Shown here piece after piece: positions 35,917 through 45,137 of a DNA stretch of 64,000 nucleotides. Position 1 is the stretch's first letter; each line of letters begins with the position of its first letter. The translations under genes and the position numbers were made by a program. The DNA is from Winogradskyella epiphytica (GTDB lineage Bacteria; Bacteroidota; Bacteroidia; Flavobacteriales; Flavobacteriaceae), in assembly GCF_003217215.1 (NCBI RefSeq), contig NZ_QJTD01000002.1, forward strand, positions 446,654 through 510,653. The letters are read 5' to 3'. Below the pieces are notes generated by a model that searched no databases, had not been told where the DNA came from, and saw only the letters and a program-made list of their open reading frames with translations.

Positions 35917-37290
35917 ATGAACATACATAACGTTGGATTTAAAGTTTTAATGCTTGTGCTTATGGCTTCAGTTTCAACTGTAAGTACGGCTCAAGAATTA
36001 GATCCTGTTTTAAAAGGCTTAATTCAAAAAGGACTTGAAAAGAATCATGGCCTTAATAGCAATCGGTTAGAGTCGGAACAGGCTAAAGTAGATCAGCAAT
36101 TAGCGAAATCTGTATTTCTACCTAAAATCACATTAAAAGGTAGTTACACGCGACTAAATGACGATATTACCTTTGATGACGACACCAAAACCTTATTATT
36201 AGAAACTCAAAAGCTTGTGATTAAAGAAGCTGTTGGCTTACCCTTTAATTCCCCTTTTCCAGATCATATTCCTTTAAAAGACGCACCAAATCTTCAAAAT
36301 AAAGATATTTTAAAATCATCGGTAGAACTTGATTGGGTTTTGTTTAGTGGAATGCAAGCTTCTAATGCTTTAAAAGCGAGTAGACACAAAGAAACCTCGC
36401 TAAATTATGTTGGAATGGCAGAGCAAGATAAACTCGCTCTAAAAATTATTGAAGCCTACGATAAATTGGCCCTAGTTAACGCGTCTAAACAAGTATTAAC
36501 TACCACAGAAAATTACTTAAAAGAACAAGAGTTTTATGTAAGGAAAGCGATTGAAAACGGTTTAGCTACACCTATTAGTAGAAAAAAAATTGAACTCGCA
36601 CAACATCAACTAGAAGCTAAGCAATTAGAGTTTGAACAGAATAGTACGCTATTAATAGAAGTGCTTCATCAGTTGACAGGTGAAACCAGAGAAAACTTAA
36701 GGTTGCTTAACCCACAATTAGATCCATTTAATTGGTCACCTTCAACTTCTAATGAAACCCGAAATGAAATTAAAGCCTTAGAGGAAGCTGAAAAAGCAAC
36801 TCAATATCAGGTGAAAATGGAAAAAAGTAATTTTATTCCGAAGGTGGCAGTAAAGGGACATTATGAGTTTATTGAAGATGATTTATCGCTTTTAGATCCA
36901 AAATGGTTTATTGGTGCAGGTGTACAATGGAATATTTTTGATGGGAATAACTCTATATTAAAAAGTAAAAAAGCACAACTTGAAAGTGAAAAGTATCGAG
37001 AGCAAATTGAAGAGGCAAAAGAAATGATTGCTTTAAGTATCACAAAAGCTGAGTTGAATTATCAATCGGCACAACAAAACAAGGAAATAGTTTTAAAAGA
37101 AATTGAAATTGCTAACGACACATACGATTTGGTAAACAAGCAATACAAAAATAATTTAGCATCTATTACTGATGTTCTCGATGCCTTAAACGATGTAGAA
37201 AAAGCAAATTTCAAATTACAAGAATCATTCTATAATGAGCGTCGAGCAGTATCAGAATTACTTCACGCTAAAGGAATATTGTCTTACTAA
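35917..37290 (+). CDS. TolC-family outer-membrane efflux protein
   Basis: The 457-aa protein has a signal peptide (MNIHNVGFKVLMLVLMASVSTVSTAQ) and two internally similar coiled-coil halves of the OEP family. Clear features are ATPISRKKIELAQHQLEAKQLE in the first half and NDTYDLVNKQYKNNLASI with the LLHAKG end in the second. It forms the trimeric exit duct. It is the first gene of a three-gene operon with an HlyD-type lipoprotein and an ABC-2 permease. Confidence 0.92.
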   Translation: MNIHNVGFKVLMLVLMASVSTVSTAQELDPVLKGLIQKGLEKNHGLNSNRLESEQAKVDQQLAKSVFLPKITLKGSYTRLNDDITFDDDTKTLLLETQKLVIKEAVGLPFNSPFPDHIPLKDAPNLQNKDILKSSVELDWVLFSGMQASNALKASRHKETSLNYVGMAEQDKLALKIIEAYDKLALVNASKQVLTTTENYLKEQEFYVRKAIENGLATPISRKKIELAQHQLEAKQLEFEQNSTLLIEVLHQLTGETRENLRLLNPQLDPFNWSPSTSNETRNEIKALEEAEKATQYQVKMEKSNFIPKVAVKGHYEFIEDDLSLLDPKWFIGAGVQWNIFDGNNSILKSKKAQLESEKYREQIEEAKEMIALSITKAELNYQSAQQNKEIVLKEIEIANDTYDLVNKQYKNNLASITDVLDALNDVEKANFKLQESFYNERRAVSELLHAKGILSY

Positions 37291-37309
37291 TTCAACAAAA
37301 AACATTACA

Positions 37310-38266
37310 ATGAACACATATACAAACTTAATATTAGGCTGTTTTGCTCTACTGGCTTTAAACTCTTGTCAAGACGATAAAATAACTACAAACAGAGGAA
37401 AAGTAAAATTTGAAACGATTTCTGTAAGTGGAAAAGTTCCAGGAAGAGTACAGAAAATATTCGTTAAAGAAGGGCAAACCGTAAAAAAAGGAGATACTCT
37501 TGCCGAATTAGATATTCCTGAAGTTACTGCAAAAATGATGCAAGCTGAAGGTGCAATTACTGCAGCAAAAGGTCAACTAAACATGGCGTACAATGGTGCA
37601 ACTGCTGAACAATTAAGTCAGATTGAAGGGCAATTAAACGCAGGAAAAGCTCAGTTACAATTTGCGCAAGAATCTTATAACCGATTAAAGAACATGTATC
37701 AAGATTCATTGATTAGTCAACAACAATTTGATGAAGTTAAAATGAAACTTAATATGGCTCAAGCACAAGTTGACGGCTTAGAAGCGAAGCGTCTTGAGGT
37801 GAAAAAAGGTGCAAGATCTGAACAAATTGAGCAGGCGAAAGGTCAATTAGATAGAGCCCTTGGTGCAAAAGAGGAAGTCTTATCTGCTTCAAACGAACAG
37901 TATTTAATTGCTCCTGCCGATATGTCTATAGAAACAATTACTTTGGAAGAAGGCGAATTGCTAACGCCTGGTTTTACGTTGTTCAATGGTTATAAATCGG
38001 ATAGTTTGTATTTTAGATTTACAATTCCTGAATCAAAGATTTATGACTTTGAAGTTGGTCAAGAACTAACCTTAGTTAACCCATACACCAAAGAGGAATC
38101 CTCTTCAAAAATCGTATCCATAAAACAATTAGCACAATATGCAAACATTACGAGTACAGCACCGTTATACAAGTTATCTGAATCTATTTATGAATTAAAA
38201 GTAGTTCCTACTTCAGACGTATCTGATCAGAAGTTTTATATCAACGCTACTATACTTATTAAATAA
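37310..38266 (+). CDS. HlyD/AcrA-type periplasmic adaptor, lipoprotein form
   Basis: The 318-aa protein starts at the ATG at 37310, 20 nt after the tolC stop; a longer in-frame reading from 37235 would overlap tolC by 56 nt and hide the signal. The lipobox LNSC puts the lipidated Cys at residue 20. Next come a biotinyl-lipoyl-like domain (GKVPGRVQKIFVKEGQTVKKGD), a coiled-coil hairpin of about 100 residues rich in Gln/Ala (QIEGQLNAGKAQLQFA) and a beta-barrel region. It links TolC to the permease across the periplasm. The lipid anchor replaces the usual membrane helix. Confidence 0.88.
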   Translation: MNTYTNLILGCFALLALNSCQDDKITTNRGKVKFETISVSGKVPGRVQKIFVKEGQTVKKGDTLAELDIPEVTAKMMQAEGAITAAKGQLNMAYNGATAEQLSQIEGQLNAGKAQLQFAQESYNRLKNMYQDSLISQQQFDEVKMKLNMAQAQVDGLEAKRLEVKKGARSEQIEQAKGQLDRALGAKEEVLSASNEQYLIAPADMSIETITLEEGELLTPGFTLFNGYKSDSLYFRFTIPESKIYDFEVGQELTLVNPYTKEESSSKIVSIKQLAQYANITSTAPLYKLSESIYELKVVPTSDVSDQKFYINATILIK

Positions 38267-39432
38267 TGAAGAATTTTATAAGCTTACTTAAGGTAGAATT
38301 TAAACGTATATTTTCGAATAGCGTTTTACTCGCCATCTTTTTTGGCGCTCCAATTGGCTATGGAATTCTCTTTGGATTTGTGTATCAACAAGGAAAAGTT
38401 GTAGATCTTCCGATTGTAATTATAGATGAAGATAGAAGTCCTACAACCGATCTAATCATCGATGCTTTTGAGGATAACGAAGGTCTAAAAGTTGTTGATG
38501 TAAGGTCAATGGATGTGAATATCATTCATGAAATGCCTCGAGAGCAGTACGTTGCGGTAATCACATTTCCTTCTGGATTTGAAAAGAATCTACTACAGAA
38601 AAAACATCCTGAAATACGTGTGGATTTGAATATGGCAAATATTCTAAATGCCAACACCGCTAGCAATAATATTAATACGGTTTTAATGACCTTGAATGCT
38701 GGGATGGAAATACAAGGATTGCAAAAACAAGGACTTCATCCTGCTCAAGCCGCTATGTCTTATGAAAGTTTTAAAATCAATTTTAATAAGCTCTACAATT
38801 CTGCAGGAAACTATGTCAACTTTATGCTACCAGGAATTCTCGCTGCCATTATGCAGCAGATTATATTTTTAGCTATGGCATTAGTGTTTTCAAGAGATTT
38901 TGAAGATGGCTATTTTAATACACTTGTTCAAAAGAGCAAATCCTCATTTTATCATATATTCTTAAAAGCTACACCGTTTTTATTAATGCTTCCGTTTATT
39001 TGGCTATTTATCTGTCTGATATTCGTTTACTTTAATATTACAGCAGATATCTTTAATTTCCCGATGTTAGTTTTAACTATTCTATTAACCTTAGCTTCAA
39101 TGGGAATTGGTATGCTATTCTCTATTGCCATACCTAGCCAATTAAAAGCTACAGAATTATTAATGGTTATTTCTACGCCAGCATTTATTTTAAGTGGATT
39201 TACATGGCCAACTGAGGCAATCCCTTCATTCATTACTAATGTAGCGCAGTTTATTCCGGTGACACAGTTTTTAAGTGGATTTAGAAGAATTGCTTTCTAT
39301 GGCGGAGACTTGGCCTCAATTCAAGGTGAAATAAATACTCTGGTTTTAATTATTCTTGTATCATTTGTAGCAATGGTTTTATTACTTCAATTGAAGATTA
39401 AGAAATCGGCTAAAAACTTAGTAACGGAGTAA
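38266..39432 (+). CDS. ABC-2 type transporter permease
   Basis: The 388-aa protein has one N-terminal helix, a periplasmic domain of about 150 residues (PIVIIDEDRSPTTD) and five C-terminal helices with the ABC-2 signature region LSGFTWPTEAIPSFI. This is the YhhJ/DrrB-like plan. Its ATG shares a base with the adaptor stop (TAATG), showing coupling. No ATP-binding subunit is encoded in the operon or elsewhere in the window, so the motor must come from another locus. The substrate is unknown. Confidence 0.88.
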   Translation: MKNFISLLKVEFKRIFSNSVLLAIFFGAPIGYGILFGFVYQQGKVVDLPIVIIDEDRSPTTDLIIDAFEDNEGLKVVDVRSMDVNIIHEMPREQYVAVITFPSGFEKNLLQKKHPEIRVDLNMANILNANTASNNINTVLMTLNAGMEIQGLQKQGLHPAQAAMSYESFKINFNKLYNSAGNYVNFMLPGILAAIMQQIIFLAMALVFSRDFEDGYFNTLVQKSKSSFYHIFLKATPFLLMLPFIWLFICLIFVYFNITADIFNFPMLVLTILLTLASMGIGMLFSIAIPSQLKATELLMVISTPAFILSGFTWPTEAIPSFITNVAQFIPVTQFLSGFRRIAFYGGDLASIQGEINTLVLIILVSFVAMVLLLQLKIKKSAKNLVTE

Positions 39433-39460
39433 AGCTCTTTGGTTAAATTGTTAAAAAGAA

Positions 39461-39491
39461 AAAAGCTATCAGATCATATCAGATAGCTTTT
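39461..39491 (+). terminator. Probable terminator of the efflux operon
   Basis: AAAAGCTATC (39461-39470) pairs with GATAGCTTTT (39482-39491) with an 11-nt loop. The T run is short, so strength is uncertain. Confidence 0.6.
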
Positions 39492-39621
39492 GGGGCAATG
39501 TTTCTTTTTAGGGACACGACAAAACGACGATGTTTACTTTATGTTTCACTGCATTATCACAAAGTCAAATTGTATGCCAAACAACTCAATAATATTTAAT
39601 AAGTTATAAATAGGATTTTTA

Positions 39622-40170
39622 TTAACTATTTTCTTTCACTTTTCCTTCAACGCCTTCAAAAAAGCCTTTCATAAACTTAAAATCGGCCTCAATGTCATCT
39701 GTAGGATAAAAAGGTTCTGACACCTTATTCTGTTTATTCTTGAAGTCCATGGTGAACATTATAATGGGCACATTAGCCGCTTTAGCGATATAGTAGAATC
39801 CTGTCTTCCACTCCTCCACTTTTTTACGTGTCCCTTCTGGTGCCAACATTAAACGAAACTCGTCGGCCTCTTCATATAATTTTGCAATAGCTTGAACTTT
39901 GTTCTGTCCTGAAGTTCTATCTAAGGCTTTACCTCCAACAGCTTTGAAGTAATAACCGAATGGCCATTTAAACAGTTCTTTCTTGGCTACAAAGTTGGTT
40001 TTTACGCCTACAATTTTACGCAGCATAATCCCTATATAAAAGTCATGCCAGCTCGTATGTGGAAAAGCAATAAGCACCGACTTTTTAATGGTATCCTTGG
40101 AAAAATTCGTATTCCCTACTATTTTCCAACCTAAGAGCTTGAAATATATAAATTTAGCTAACCAGCGCAT
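39622..40170 (-). CDS. PlsC-like 1-acyl-glycerol-3-phosphate acyltransferase-family protein
   Basis: The 182-aa protein has acyltransferase block I as PHTSWHD (His38, Asp43, the HX4D pair) and block III as APEGTRKK (residues 110-117). It is shorter than classic PlsC and resembles the small flavobacterial members. It transfers a fatty acyl chain to a glycerophosphate or other lipid acceptor at the membrane. It starts one base after the KdnB-like gene, so the two are an operon and the acceptor may be linked to lipid A/envelope chemistry (inference). Confidence 0.85.
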   Translation of the reverse strand: MRWLAKFIYFKLLGWKIVGNTNFSKDTIKKSVLIAFPHTSWHDFYIGIMLRKIVGVKTNFVAKKELFKWPFGYYFKAVGGKALDRTSGQNKVQAIAKLYEEADEFRLMLAPEGTRKKVEEWKTGFYYIAKAANVPIIMFTMDFKNKQNKVSEPFYPTDDIEADFKFMKGFFEGVEGKVKENS

Positions 40171-40171
40171 A

Positions 40172-41254
40172 TTACATCTTTTTGTAAAGCTCTAATAGCT
40201 TTTCACGAGTGATTATATTTTTCCAATTCTTACCAATGGCATTTTCCCAAAGTGGCTCTAAGCTTAATGCGACATCAATCATTTTATCAAATTCATCAGG
40301 TGCTAAATTAGCACAAATACCTTGTGGCAATTCAATATTATGCTTGGCTTTCATCTGTTTGAAAATCGCCACTCCTTCTGGATAATACTCCTCTAGGTGA
40401 TCGAATACAATACAGTTTCCAATACCATGTTTAACTCCTAAAAGATAACCTAAGCCATAGCTCATAGCATGTGCCACTCCCACTTGAGAGTAAGCGATAC
40501 TCATTCCACCATGCCAAGAAGCCATCATTAACTTGTCTTGCGCTTCTTCTTTAGTAAGGGTATCTTCTAAAAAGATTTCTTTACAAAGTTCGTAAGCCTT
40601 TTCACCATAGCTTTGACTAAACGCATTTAAATAAGTTCCTGTTAAAGATTCTACACAATGAATAAAGCAATCCATACCTGTATAAAACCATTGATCTTTA
40701 GGAACGTCTTTTGTTAATTCTGGATCTAATATAACCTGATCGAAAGGTGTATAATCACTGTTAATACCTAGTTTACGAACAGGGCCAGTAAGAATAGTAG
40801 TTCTAGAAACCTCAGCGCCAGTTCCGGATAGAGTCGGTATACCAACATGATAAATAGCAGGATTTTTCACTAAATCCCATCCTTGATAATCTTTAGATTC
40901 GCCTTTATTGGTTAACATTAGAGATACGGCTTTTGCGGTATCTAAAACAATTCCACCTCCAATACCAATAATTCCAGAAGGCAACTCACTATATTCTAAT
41001 ATAATATCTTCTACTAATTGATCTATTTGATCGGTTTTTGGCTCTTCTTTAGTTGGTATATAAATAATCTTATCCTTATAGGATAACGTAATTCTTGAAG
41101 TCAACCAATGATTGCCTTTAAAAACATCATCGACATAGAAAATAAATGGTGCATTTCGGCCCTTTCGCTTTGGACTTAGAATTTCATCGAGTTGATTGAA
41201 ACTTCCACGTCCAAAAACAACTCGGGACACCATTGGATAATTCTTGTATATCAT
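40172..41254 (-). CDS. Iron-containing alcohol dehydrogenase, KdnB-like (probable Kdo 8-oxidase)
   Basis: The 360-aa group III dehydrogenase has the nucleotide-binding segment GIGGGIVLDTAKA (97-109) and metal ligands Asp195, His199 (GMDCFIHCVES), His262 (VAHAMSYG) and His276 (VKHGIGN). The length and sequence style fit the KdnB family, which oxidises C8 of Kdo before amination to Kdo8N. The kdsB gene lies 1 kb away on the same strand, which supports Kdo as substrate. The partner aminotransferase KdnA is not in the window. The fold is firm; the KdnB role is inferred. Confidence 0.72.
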   Translation of the reverse strand: MIYKNYPMVSRVVFGRGSFNQLDEILSPKRKGRNAPFIFYVDDVFKGNHWLTSRITLSYKDKIIYIPTKEEPKTDQIDQLVEDIILEYSELPSGIIGIGGGIVLDTAKAVSLMLTNKGESKDYQGWDLVKNPAIYHVGIPTLSGTGAEVSRTTILTGPVRKLGINSDYTPFDQVILDPELTKDVPKDQWFYTGMDCFIHCVESLTGTYLNAFSQSYGEKAYELCKEIFLEDTLTKEEAQDKLMMASWHGGMSIAYSQVGVAHAMSYGLGYLLGVKHGIGNCIVFDHLEEYYPEGVAIFKQMKAKHNIELPQGICANLAPDEFDKMIDVALSLEPLWENAIGKNWKNIITREKLLELYKKM

Positions 41255-41271
41255 TTACTTAATATCTTTAA

Positions 41272-41279
41272 CAAAAATA
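41272..41279 (-). promoter_or_regulatory. Candidate -7 box for the KdnB-like/acyltransferase operon
   Basis: The minus strand reads TATTTTTG, matching TAnnTTTG, 17 nt upstream of the KdnB-like start. Confidence 0.45.
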
Positions 41280-41361
41280 ACAACTTAGTTTATAATTCTT
41301 GACGATTCAAATGAAATTATAGTTTCACCTTAAACCGTCTAAATTGATAAGCATTCATTGT

Positions 41362-41378
41362 AATTTGATTATCAAATT
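41362..41378. repeat. AT-rich palindrome between the KdnB-like and HAD genes
   Basis: AATTTGAT-T-ATCAAATT is a perfect 8-bp inverted repeat around one base. It could be an operator for the operon at 41254 or a weak terminator for the HAD gene; it lacks a G/C core. Confidence 0.35.
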
Positions 41379-41418
41379 TAATTTAATCTTAGTCTATATA
41401 TCGAGAACCCTCGAGCTT

Positions 41419-42123
41419 TCAACTGAACAAATTTAAAACCTCTGTTAGGTCACTCACCGTGTCGTAATTAGCACCGTTTGCCTCTTTCTTAGAAACTCTT
41501 TCATGTTGCCAGGTCGTATGAAATGGCACATGTACAGCTTTACACCCTAAATTCACTAATGGTAATACATCTGATTTTAATGAGTTTCCAATCATTAAAA
41601 AAGCTTCAGGTTCTATATCTAAGCGTTTTAAAACTTGTTTATAATTTTCTTCATGCTTTTCACTTAAAACCTCAATATGATGGAAATATTTCAGTAATCC
41701 TGACTTTTCTAATTTCCGTTCTTGATCTAATAAATCTCCCTTGGTCGCTACGATTAATTTATAATCTTTAGACAAGGTTTTAAGCACGTCTTCTACACCC
41801 TCTAACAATTCAATAGGTTTATTGATCATATCTTTACCTATCTCCAAAATTTGAGCTATGACTTTATTAGAAACAGTTCCATTGGAAATATCAACGGCTA
41901 ACTCAATCATTGAAAGAATAAAACCTTTTACACCATAACCATAGGTCGCAAGATTTTTAATTTCAATTTTGAAAAGTTCTTGATCTATTTTATTAGGTGT
42001 TTCGTAATGCGATAATAAGAGTCCTACCTTTTCTTCTGCTTCTCTAAAATAGGTTTCATTAACCCATAGCGTATCATCGGCATCGAAGCCTATTACTTTT
42101 ATATCTTGATATGATTTATTCAA
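41419..42123 (-). CDS. HAD-family hydrolase
   Basis: The 234-aa protein has motif I as VIGFDADDTLW (nucleophile Asp14, acid Asp16), motif II as LIVATKGD, a conserved Lys in EKHEENYKQVL and motif IV as FLMIGNSLKSDVLP. The cap is helical. The substrate is unknown. It starts 41 nt after kdsB on the same strand. It is not the KdsC type, which is shorter and cap-less, so a Kdo-8-phosphate phosphatase role is unlikely. Confidence 0.85.
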   Translation of the reverse strand: MNKSYQDIKVIGFDADDTLWVNETYFREAEEKVGLLLSHYETPNKIDQELFKIEIKNLATYGYGVKGFILSMIELAVDISNGTVSNKVIAQILEIGKDMINKPIELLEGVEDVLKTLSKDYKLIVATKGDLLDQERKLEKSGLLKYFHHIEVLSEKHEENYKQVLKRLDIEPEAFLMIGNSLKSDVLPLVNLGCKAVHVPFHTTWQHERVSKKEANGANYDTVSDLTEVLNLFS

Positions 42124-42164
42124 TTATTATTAATTTGTGATATACTGAAACATTTCAGCATATT

Positions 42165-42893
42165 CTATTTCCATAAACGTTTTGCTCTCTCTAAATCCTC
42201 TGGAGTATCAATTTCAACGCCCTGAACTTCAGTTTCAACCATTTTAATGCGTTTGCCATATTCTAAATATCTGATACATTCTATTTTCTCAGAAGCTTCA
42301 AGAAACTGCATTGGTAATATGGTAAAGTCTAACAATGCCTGTTTTCTAAAAGCATAAATTCCTTTATGTTTAAAATATCGAACTCCTACATTTTTATCTC
42401 TTGAGTAAGGAATTGGACTTCTTGAAAAATACAATGCAAAATTATTCTGATCCACAATGACCTTAACCGTATTAGGATTATTGATTTCTTCCAAGTCTTT
42501 AATTTCAACCATTAAAGAGGCCAAATCAATATTTTTATCGACATCATCATTAAAAACCTCTAACACTTTAGTTAAGCTTTCACGCTCTGTAAATGGCTCA
42601 TCGCCTTGCACATTTACCACAATATCGCAATCTACATTAGCCACAGCTTCTGCAATTCTGTCACTGCCAGACTCGTGTTCTTTTATACTCATAATGGCTT
42701 TACCTCCATTAGAGACAATTTCGTCGTAGATAATTTCACTATCCGTTACCACGTAAACATCACTAAACAAATTAGTAGCTACCGTAGCTTCGTAAGTTCT
42801 TAGAATTACTGATTTTCCGGCTAAATTCTGCATAAGCTTGCCTGGAAAACGCGATGCACTATAGCGTGCTGGAATCATGGAAATAATTTTCAT
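42165..42893 (-). CDS. kdsB: 3-deoxy-manno-octulosonate cytidylyltransferase
   Basis: The 242-aa enzyme activates Kdo (or Kdo8N) as the CMP-sugar for lipopolysaccharide core synthesis in the cytoplasm. The signature [13 protein letters not shown] is at residues 7-19, NVQGDEPF is the metal/CTP-binding region, and [11 protein letters not shown] and [13 protein letters not shown] are family-typical. Its length is normal. It precedes the HAD gene and lies close to the KdnB-like dehydrogenase, making this an outer-membrane sugar neighbourhood. Confidence 0.95.
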   Translation of the reverse strand: MKIISMIPARYSASRFPGKLMQNLAGKSVILRTYEATVATNLFSDVYVVTDSEIIYDEIVSNGGKAIMSIKEHESGSDRIAEAVANVDCDIVVNVQGDEPFTERESLTKVLEVFNDDVDKNIDLASLMVEIKDLEEINNPNTVKVIVDQNNFALYFSRSPIPYSRDKNVGVRYFKHKGIYAFRKQALLDFTILPMQFLEASEKIECIRYLEYGKRIKMVETEVQGVEIDTPEDLERAKRLWK

Positions 42894-42913
42894 CTCTGTG
42901 ATTTGTGTGAATT

Positions 42914-42921
42914 CAAAAATA
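42914..42921 (-). promoter_or_regulatory. Candidate -7 box for kdsB
   Basis: The minus strand reads TATTTTTG, matching TAnnTTTG, 20 nt upstream of the kdsB start. Confidence 0.45.
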
Positions 42922-42942
42922 AGATTTAAAAGATGATTTAGG

Positions 42943-43503
42943 TCAATTTCGCCTTAACTTTTTATAGACTTTAAATATCATGTAAAATATTAAGAAGACG
43001 AGTATAATAGCTAAAATTGGCAGAAAGATAGATACTATAGACATGACTACCGATGTTCCCGTTTCAATAGTAGACACCACAGCATTACCAAAGCCTGCTG
43101 TTGAAACTGTTGAGCCTAATCTTGTTGCACTTGTTGTGCTTTTCACAGCAGCTGCCGTTCCTCCTCCTGCGATGATGGCTAAAGCCCAAGTGATTACGGG
43201 ACTTAAATCTGCAACCGTAGAAACCATGACGGCGGTTCCTGCTATTGTGGCCAACGGTATTGCTATGGTATCTAAAGCATTATCAACTAAAGGAATATAA
43301 TAGGCTATAATTTCTACAACTGTGGCAATCCCTAAAGTAACAACTGCGGTGGTACTCCCTATCCAAAGCCAAGATTCATTGAGTTCCCACACATTAAAGT
43401 AAGCCGCTAAACTTAAAGCGAACAATGGTAAAAATACCCTAAAACCTACAGATGCGGAAAGTCCGATACCTAAAAAAATACTAAGAATAGTTTCTATCAT
43501 CAT
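42943..43503 (-). CDS. DUF4126-family membrane protein
   Basis: The 186-aa protein has about five hydrophobic segments; the Gly/Ala/Ser/Thr-rich centre ([19 protein letters not shown]) and the [10 protein letters not shown] segment near the N-terminus are typical of DUF4126. Its C-terminus is basic (KVYKKLRRN), suggesting a cytoplasmic end. Function unknown. It lies between the RecD-like helicase and kdsB on the same strand with a 43-nt gap from the helicase gene. Confidence 0.82.
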   Translation of the reverse strand: MMIETILSIFLGIGLSASVGFRVFLPLFALSLAAYFNVWELNESWLWIGSTTAVVTLGIATVVEIIAYYIPLVDNALDTIAIPLATIAGTAVMVSTVADLSPVITWALAIIAGGGTAAAVKSTTSATRLGSTVSTAGFGNAVVSTIETGTSVVMSIVSIFLPILAIILVFLIFYMIFKVYKKLRRN

Positions 43504-43546
43504 TTCATTGTATTTGTCATGACACCTTTAAAGGTAAAGCATTGTC

Positions 43547-44983
43547 TTATAATTCATTTTCAACAAACATTTCATCTTTAAAGCCTATAAGGTAAAGTTT
43601 TTCTTTCGCTCTCGTTATGGCTGTGTATAACCATCTGATATAATCTCTATCCATTCCATTAGGCAAATAAGGTTGCTCAACAAATATAGTGTTCCACTGA
43701 CCTCCTTGAGATTTATGACAAGTAATCGCGTAAGAAAATTTCACTTGTAAGGCATTAAAGAATTTATTGTTCTTAACTCCTAAAAAGCGTTTGTATTTGG
43801 TCTCGCCTTCATAATCCTTCGAAACTTCTTGATATAAACGATTGGACTCTTCATAGCTCAAAGAGGCACTTTCTACTTCAATGGTATCTAAAAGTAGAAC
43901 AGTTTCAATAGGTTTCATATTGGGATAATCGACCATTCTTATTTTCACCTCAGCAAACCTAAATCCATACAGTTCTTTTATGCTAAAAATTTCTAATACT
44001 TCAATAATATCACCATTAGCTATAAACCCTGCTTCACTTGTAGCTTTTAGCCAGAAATAATTATTCTTAACCACCATTAAGTAATCACCTGCAGATAGTT
44101 CTGTCTCATTAAATAATATACGTTGTCTAATTTGCTGATTATACATATTAGCACGTTTATTACTTCGTACAATAATTGCCGTTTCTTCATAGCCGTCTGC
44201 ACTATAGGCATCATTAATAGCATCCATTATTTCGTATCCGTCTATCAACCTAACAATATCTGCAAACCCTTTTACATTGAATTTAAAACTCTCGTAAAAT
44301 TCCGATTCCAATACGGCACGCAGTTCTGTGGCGTTACTCAAAATTCCTGAGTCTTGTTCTTGCCGCACCACTTCATCTAATTCAATGCCAATAACATCTT
44401 TATTATAATTAAGACTTAATTTGTTTTCGTCTAAAGCCGGACTTAAATCAGACTTTACAGGTGGTAATTGCGCTTTATCTCCTATTAATAAGAGTTTACA
44501 CTCATGACCCGAATAGACAAACTGCATTAAATCATCCAATAACGAATTAGATTCAAAAGACTTTGAGTCTGTAGGCGCGTCCGATATCATGGAAGCCTCA
44601 TCTACAATAAAAATAGTATTTCTATGTTTATTAGGTTGCATTACAAAGTTGACGCCTCCACCCTTATCTTTTTTAGGAAAATAGATCTTTTTATGTATCG
44701 TAAAAGCTTCTTTCTTTGAATAATTGGAGATAACCTTAGCAGCTCTACCTGTTGGAGCCAATAAAACAGCACTTTTTTTAGCCTGCCATAAGTTTGTAAC
44801 AATTGTGCCAATTATACTTGTTTTACCAGTTCCGGCATATCCTTTAAGAAGATAAATCGAATTTTTATTACCATCGAATATAAACTGAGATAATTGCATT
44901 AACACCATGTCCTGCTTGGAGGTTGGCGTATGTGGAAACTTGGATTTTAACAGCGAATAGAATGCAGAAGCATTAGTAATCAT
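43547..44983 (-). CDS. RecD-like ATP-dependent DNA helicase (superfamily 1)
   Basis: The 478-aa protein has Walker A as LKGYAGTGKTS and Walker B as FIVDEASMI. The C-terminal UvrD-type motifs are FSYAITCHKSQGGQW and YTAITRAKEKLYLIGF. It lacks the long N-terminal region of RecD2, so it belongs to the shorter 'ATP-dependent RecD-like' group common in Bacteroidota. It probably unwinds DNA 5' to 3' in repair or recombination. No RecB/RecC genes are nearby. Confidence 0.9.
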   Translation of the reverse strand: MITNASAFYSLLKSKFPHTPTSKQDMVLMQLSQFIFDGNKNSIYLLKGYAGTGKTSIIGTIVTNLWQAKKSAVLLAPTGRAAKVISNYSKKEAFTIHKKIYFPKKDKGGGVNFVMQPNKHRNTIFIVDEASMISDAPTDSKSFESNSLLDDLMQFVYSGHECKLLLIGDKAQLPPVKSDLSPALDENKLSLNYNKDVIGIELDEVVRQEQDSGILSNATELRAVLESEFYESFKFNVKGFADIVRLIDGYEIMDAINDAYSADGYEETAIIVRSNKRANMYNQQIRQRILFNETELSAGDYLMVVKNNYFWLKATSEAGFIANGDIIEVLEIFSIKELYGFRFAEVKIRMVDYPNMKPIETVLLLDTIEVESASLSYEESNRLYQEVSKDYEGETKYKRFLGVKNNKFFNALQVKFSYAITCHKSQGGQWNTIFVEQPYLPNGMDRDYIRWLYTAITRAKEKLYLIGFKDEMFVENEL

Positions 44984-45082
44984 AAGGAATATTAATTAGG
45001 AGCAAGATAGCAATAATCTCTATTTTTATGCCCTAATTTCATGAAGTTCACTAAAAATAGTGTTTTTTATTTTAGATAGTTT

Positions 45083-45110
45083 TTGTGAACAAAAAAAAAT
45101 TGTAGATTTG
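45083..45110 (+). promoter_or_regulatory. Full Bacteroidota promoter: TTG, 17-nt spacer, TAGATTTG
   Basis: TTG at 45083-45085 and TAGATTTG at 45103-45110 fit both boxes of the Bacteroidota housekeeping promoter with ideal spacing, 27 nt before the ATG at 45138. It is the best promoter in the window and should drive the three-gene unit that ends with rsmD. Confidence 0.75.
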
Positions 45111-45137
45111 CGATAGACCTAATTAATAAATAAAAAT

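Noticed and set aside
37235..37309. Longer start for the HlyD-type adaptor
   Set aside because: It overlaps tolC by 56 nt and pushes the lipoprotein signal inside; the ATG at 37310 gives a proper signal and lipobox.
41419..42123. HAD protein as the Kdo-8-phosphate phosphatase KdsC
   Set aside because: It has a helical cap and is longer than cap-less KdsC; the neighbourhood alone is not enough.
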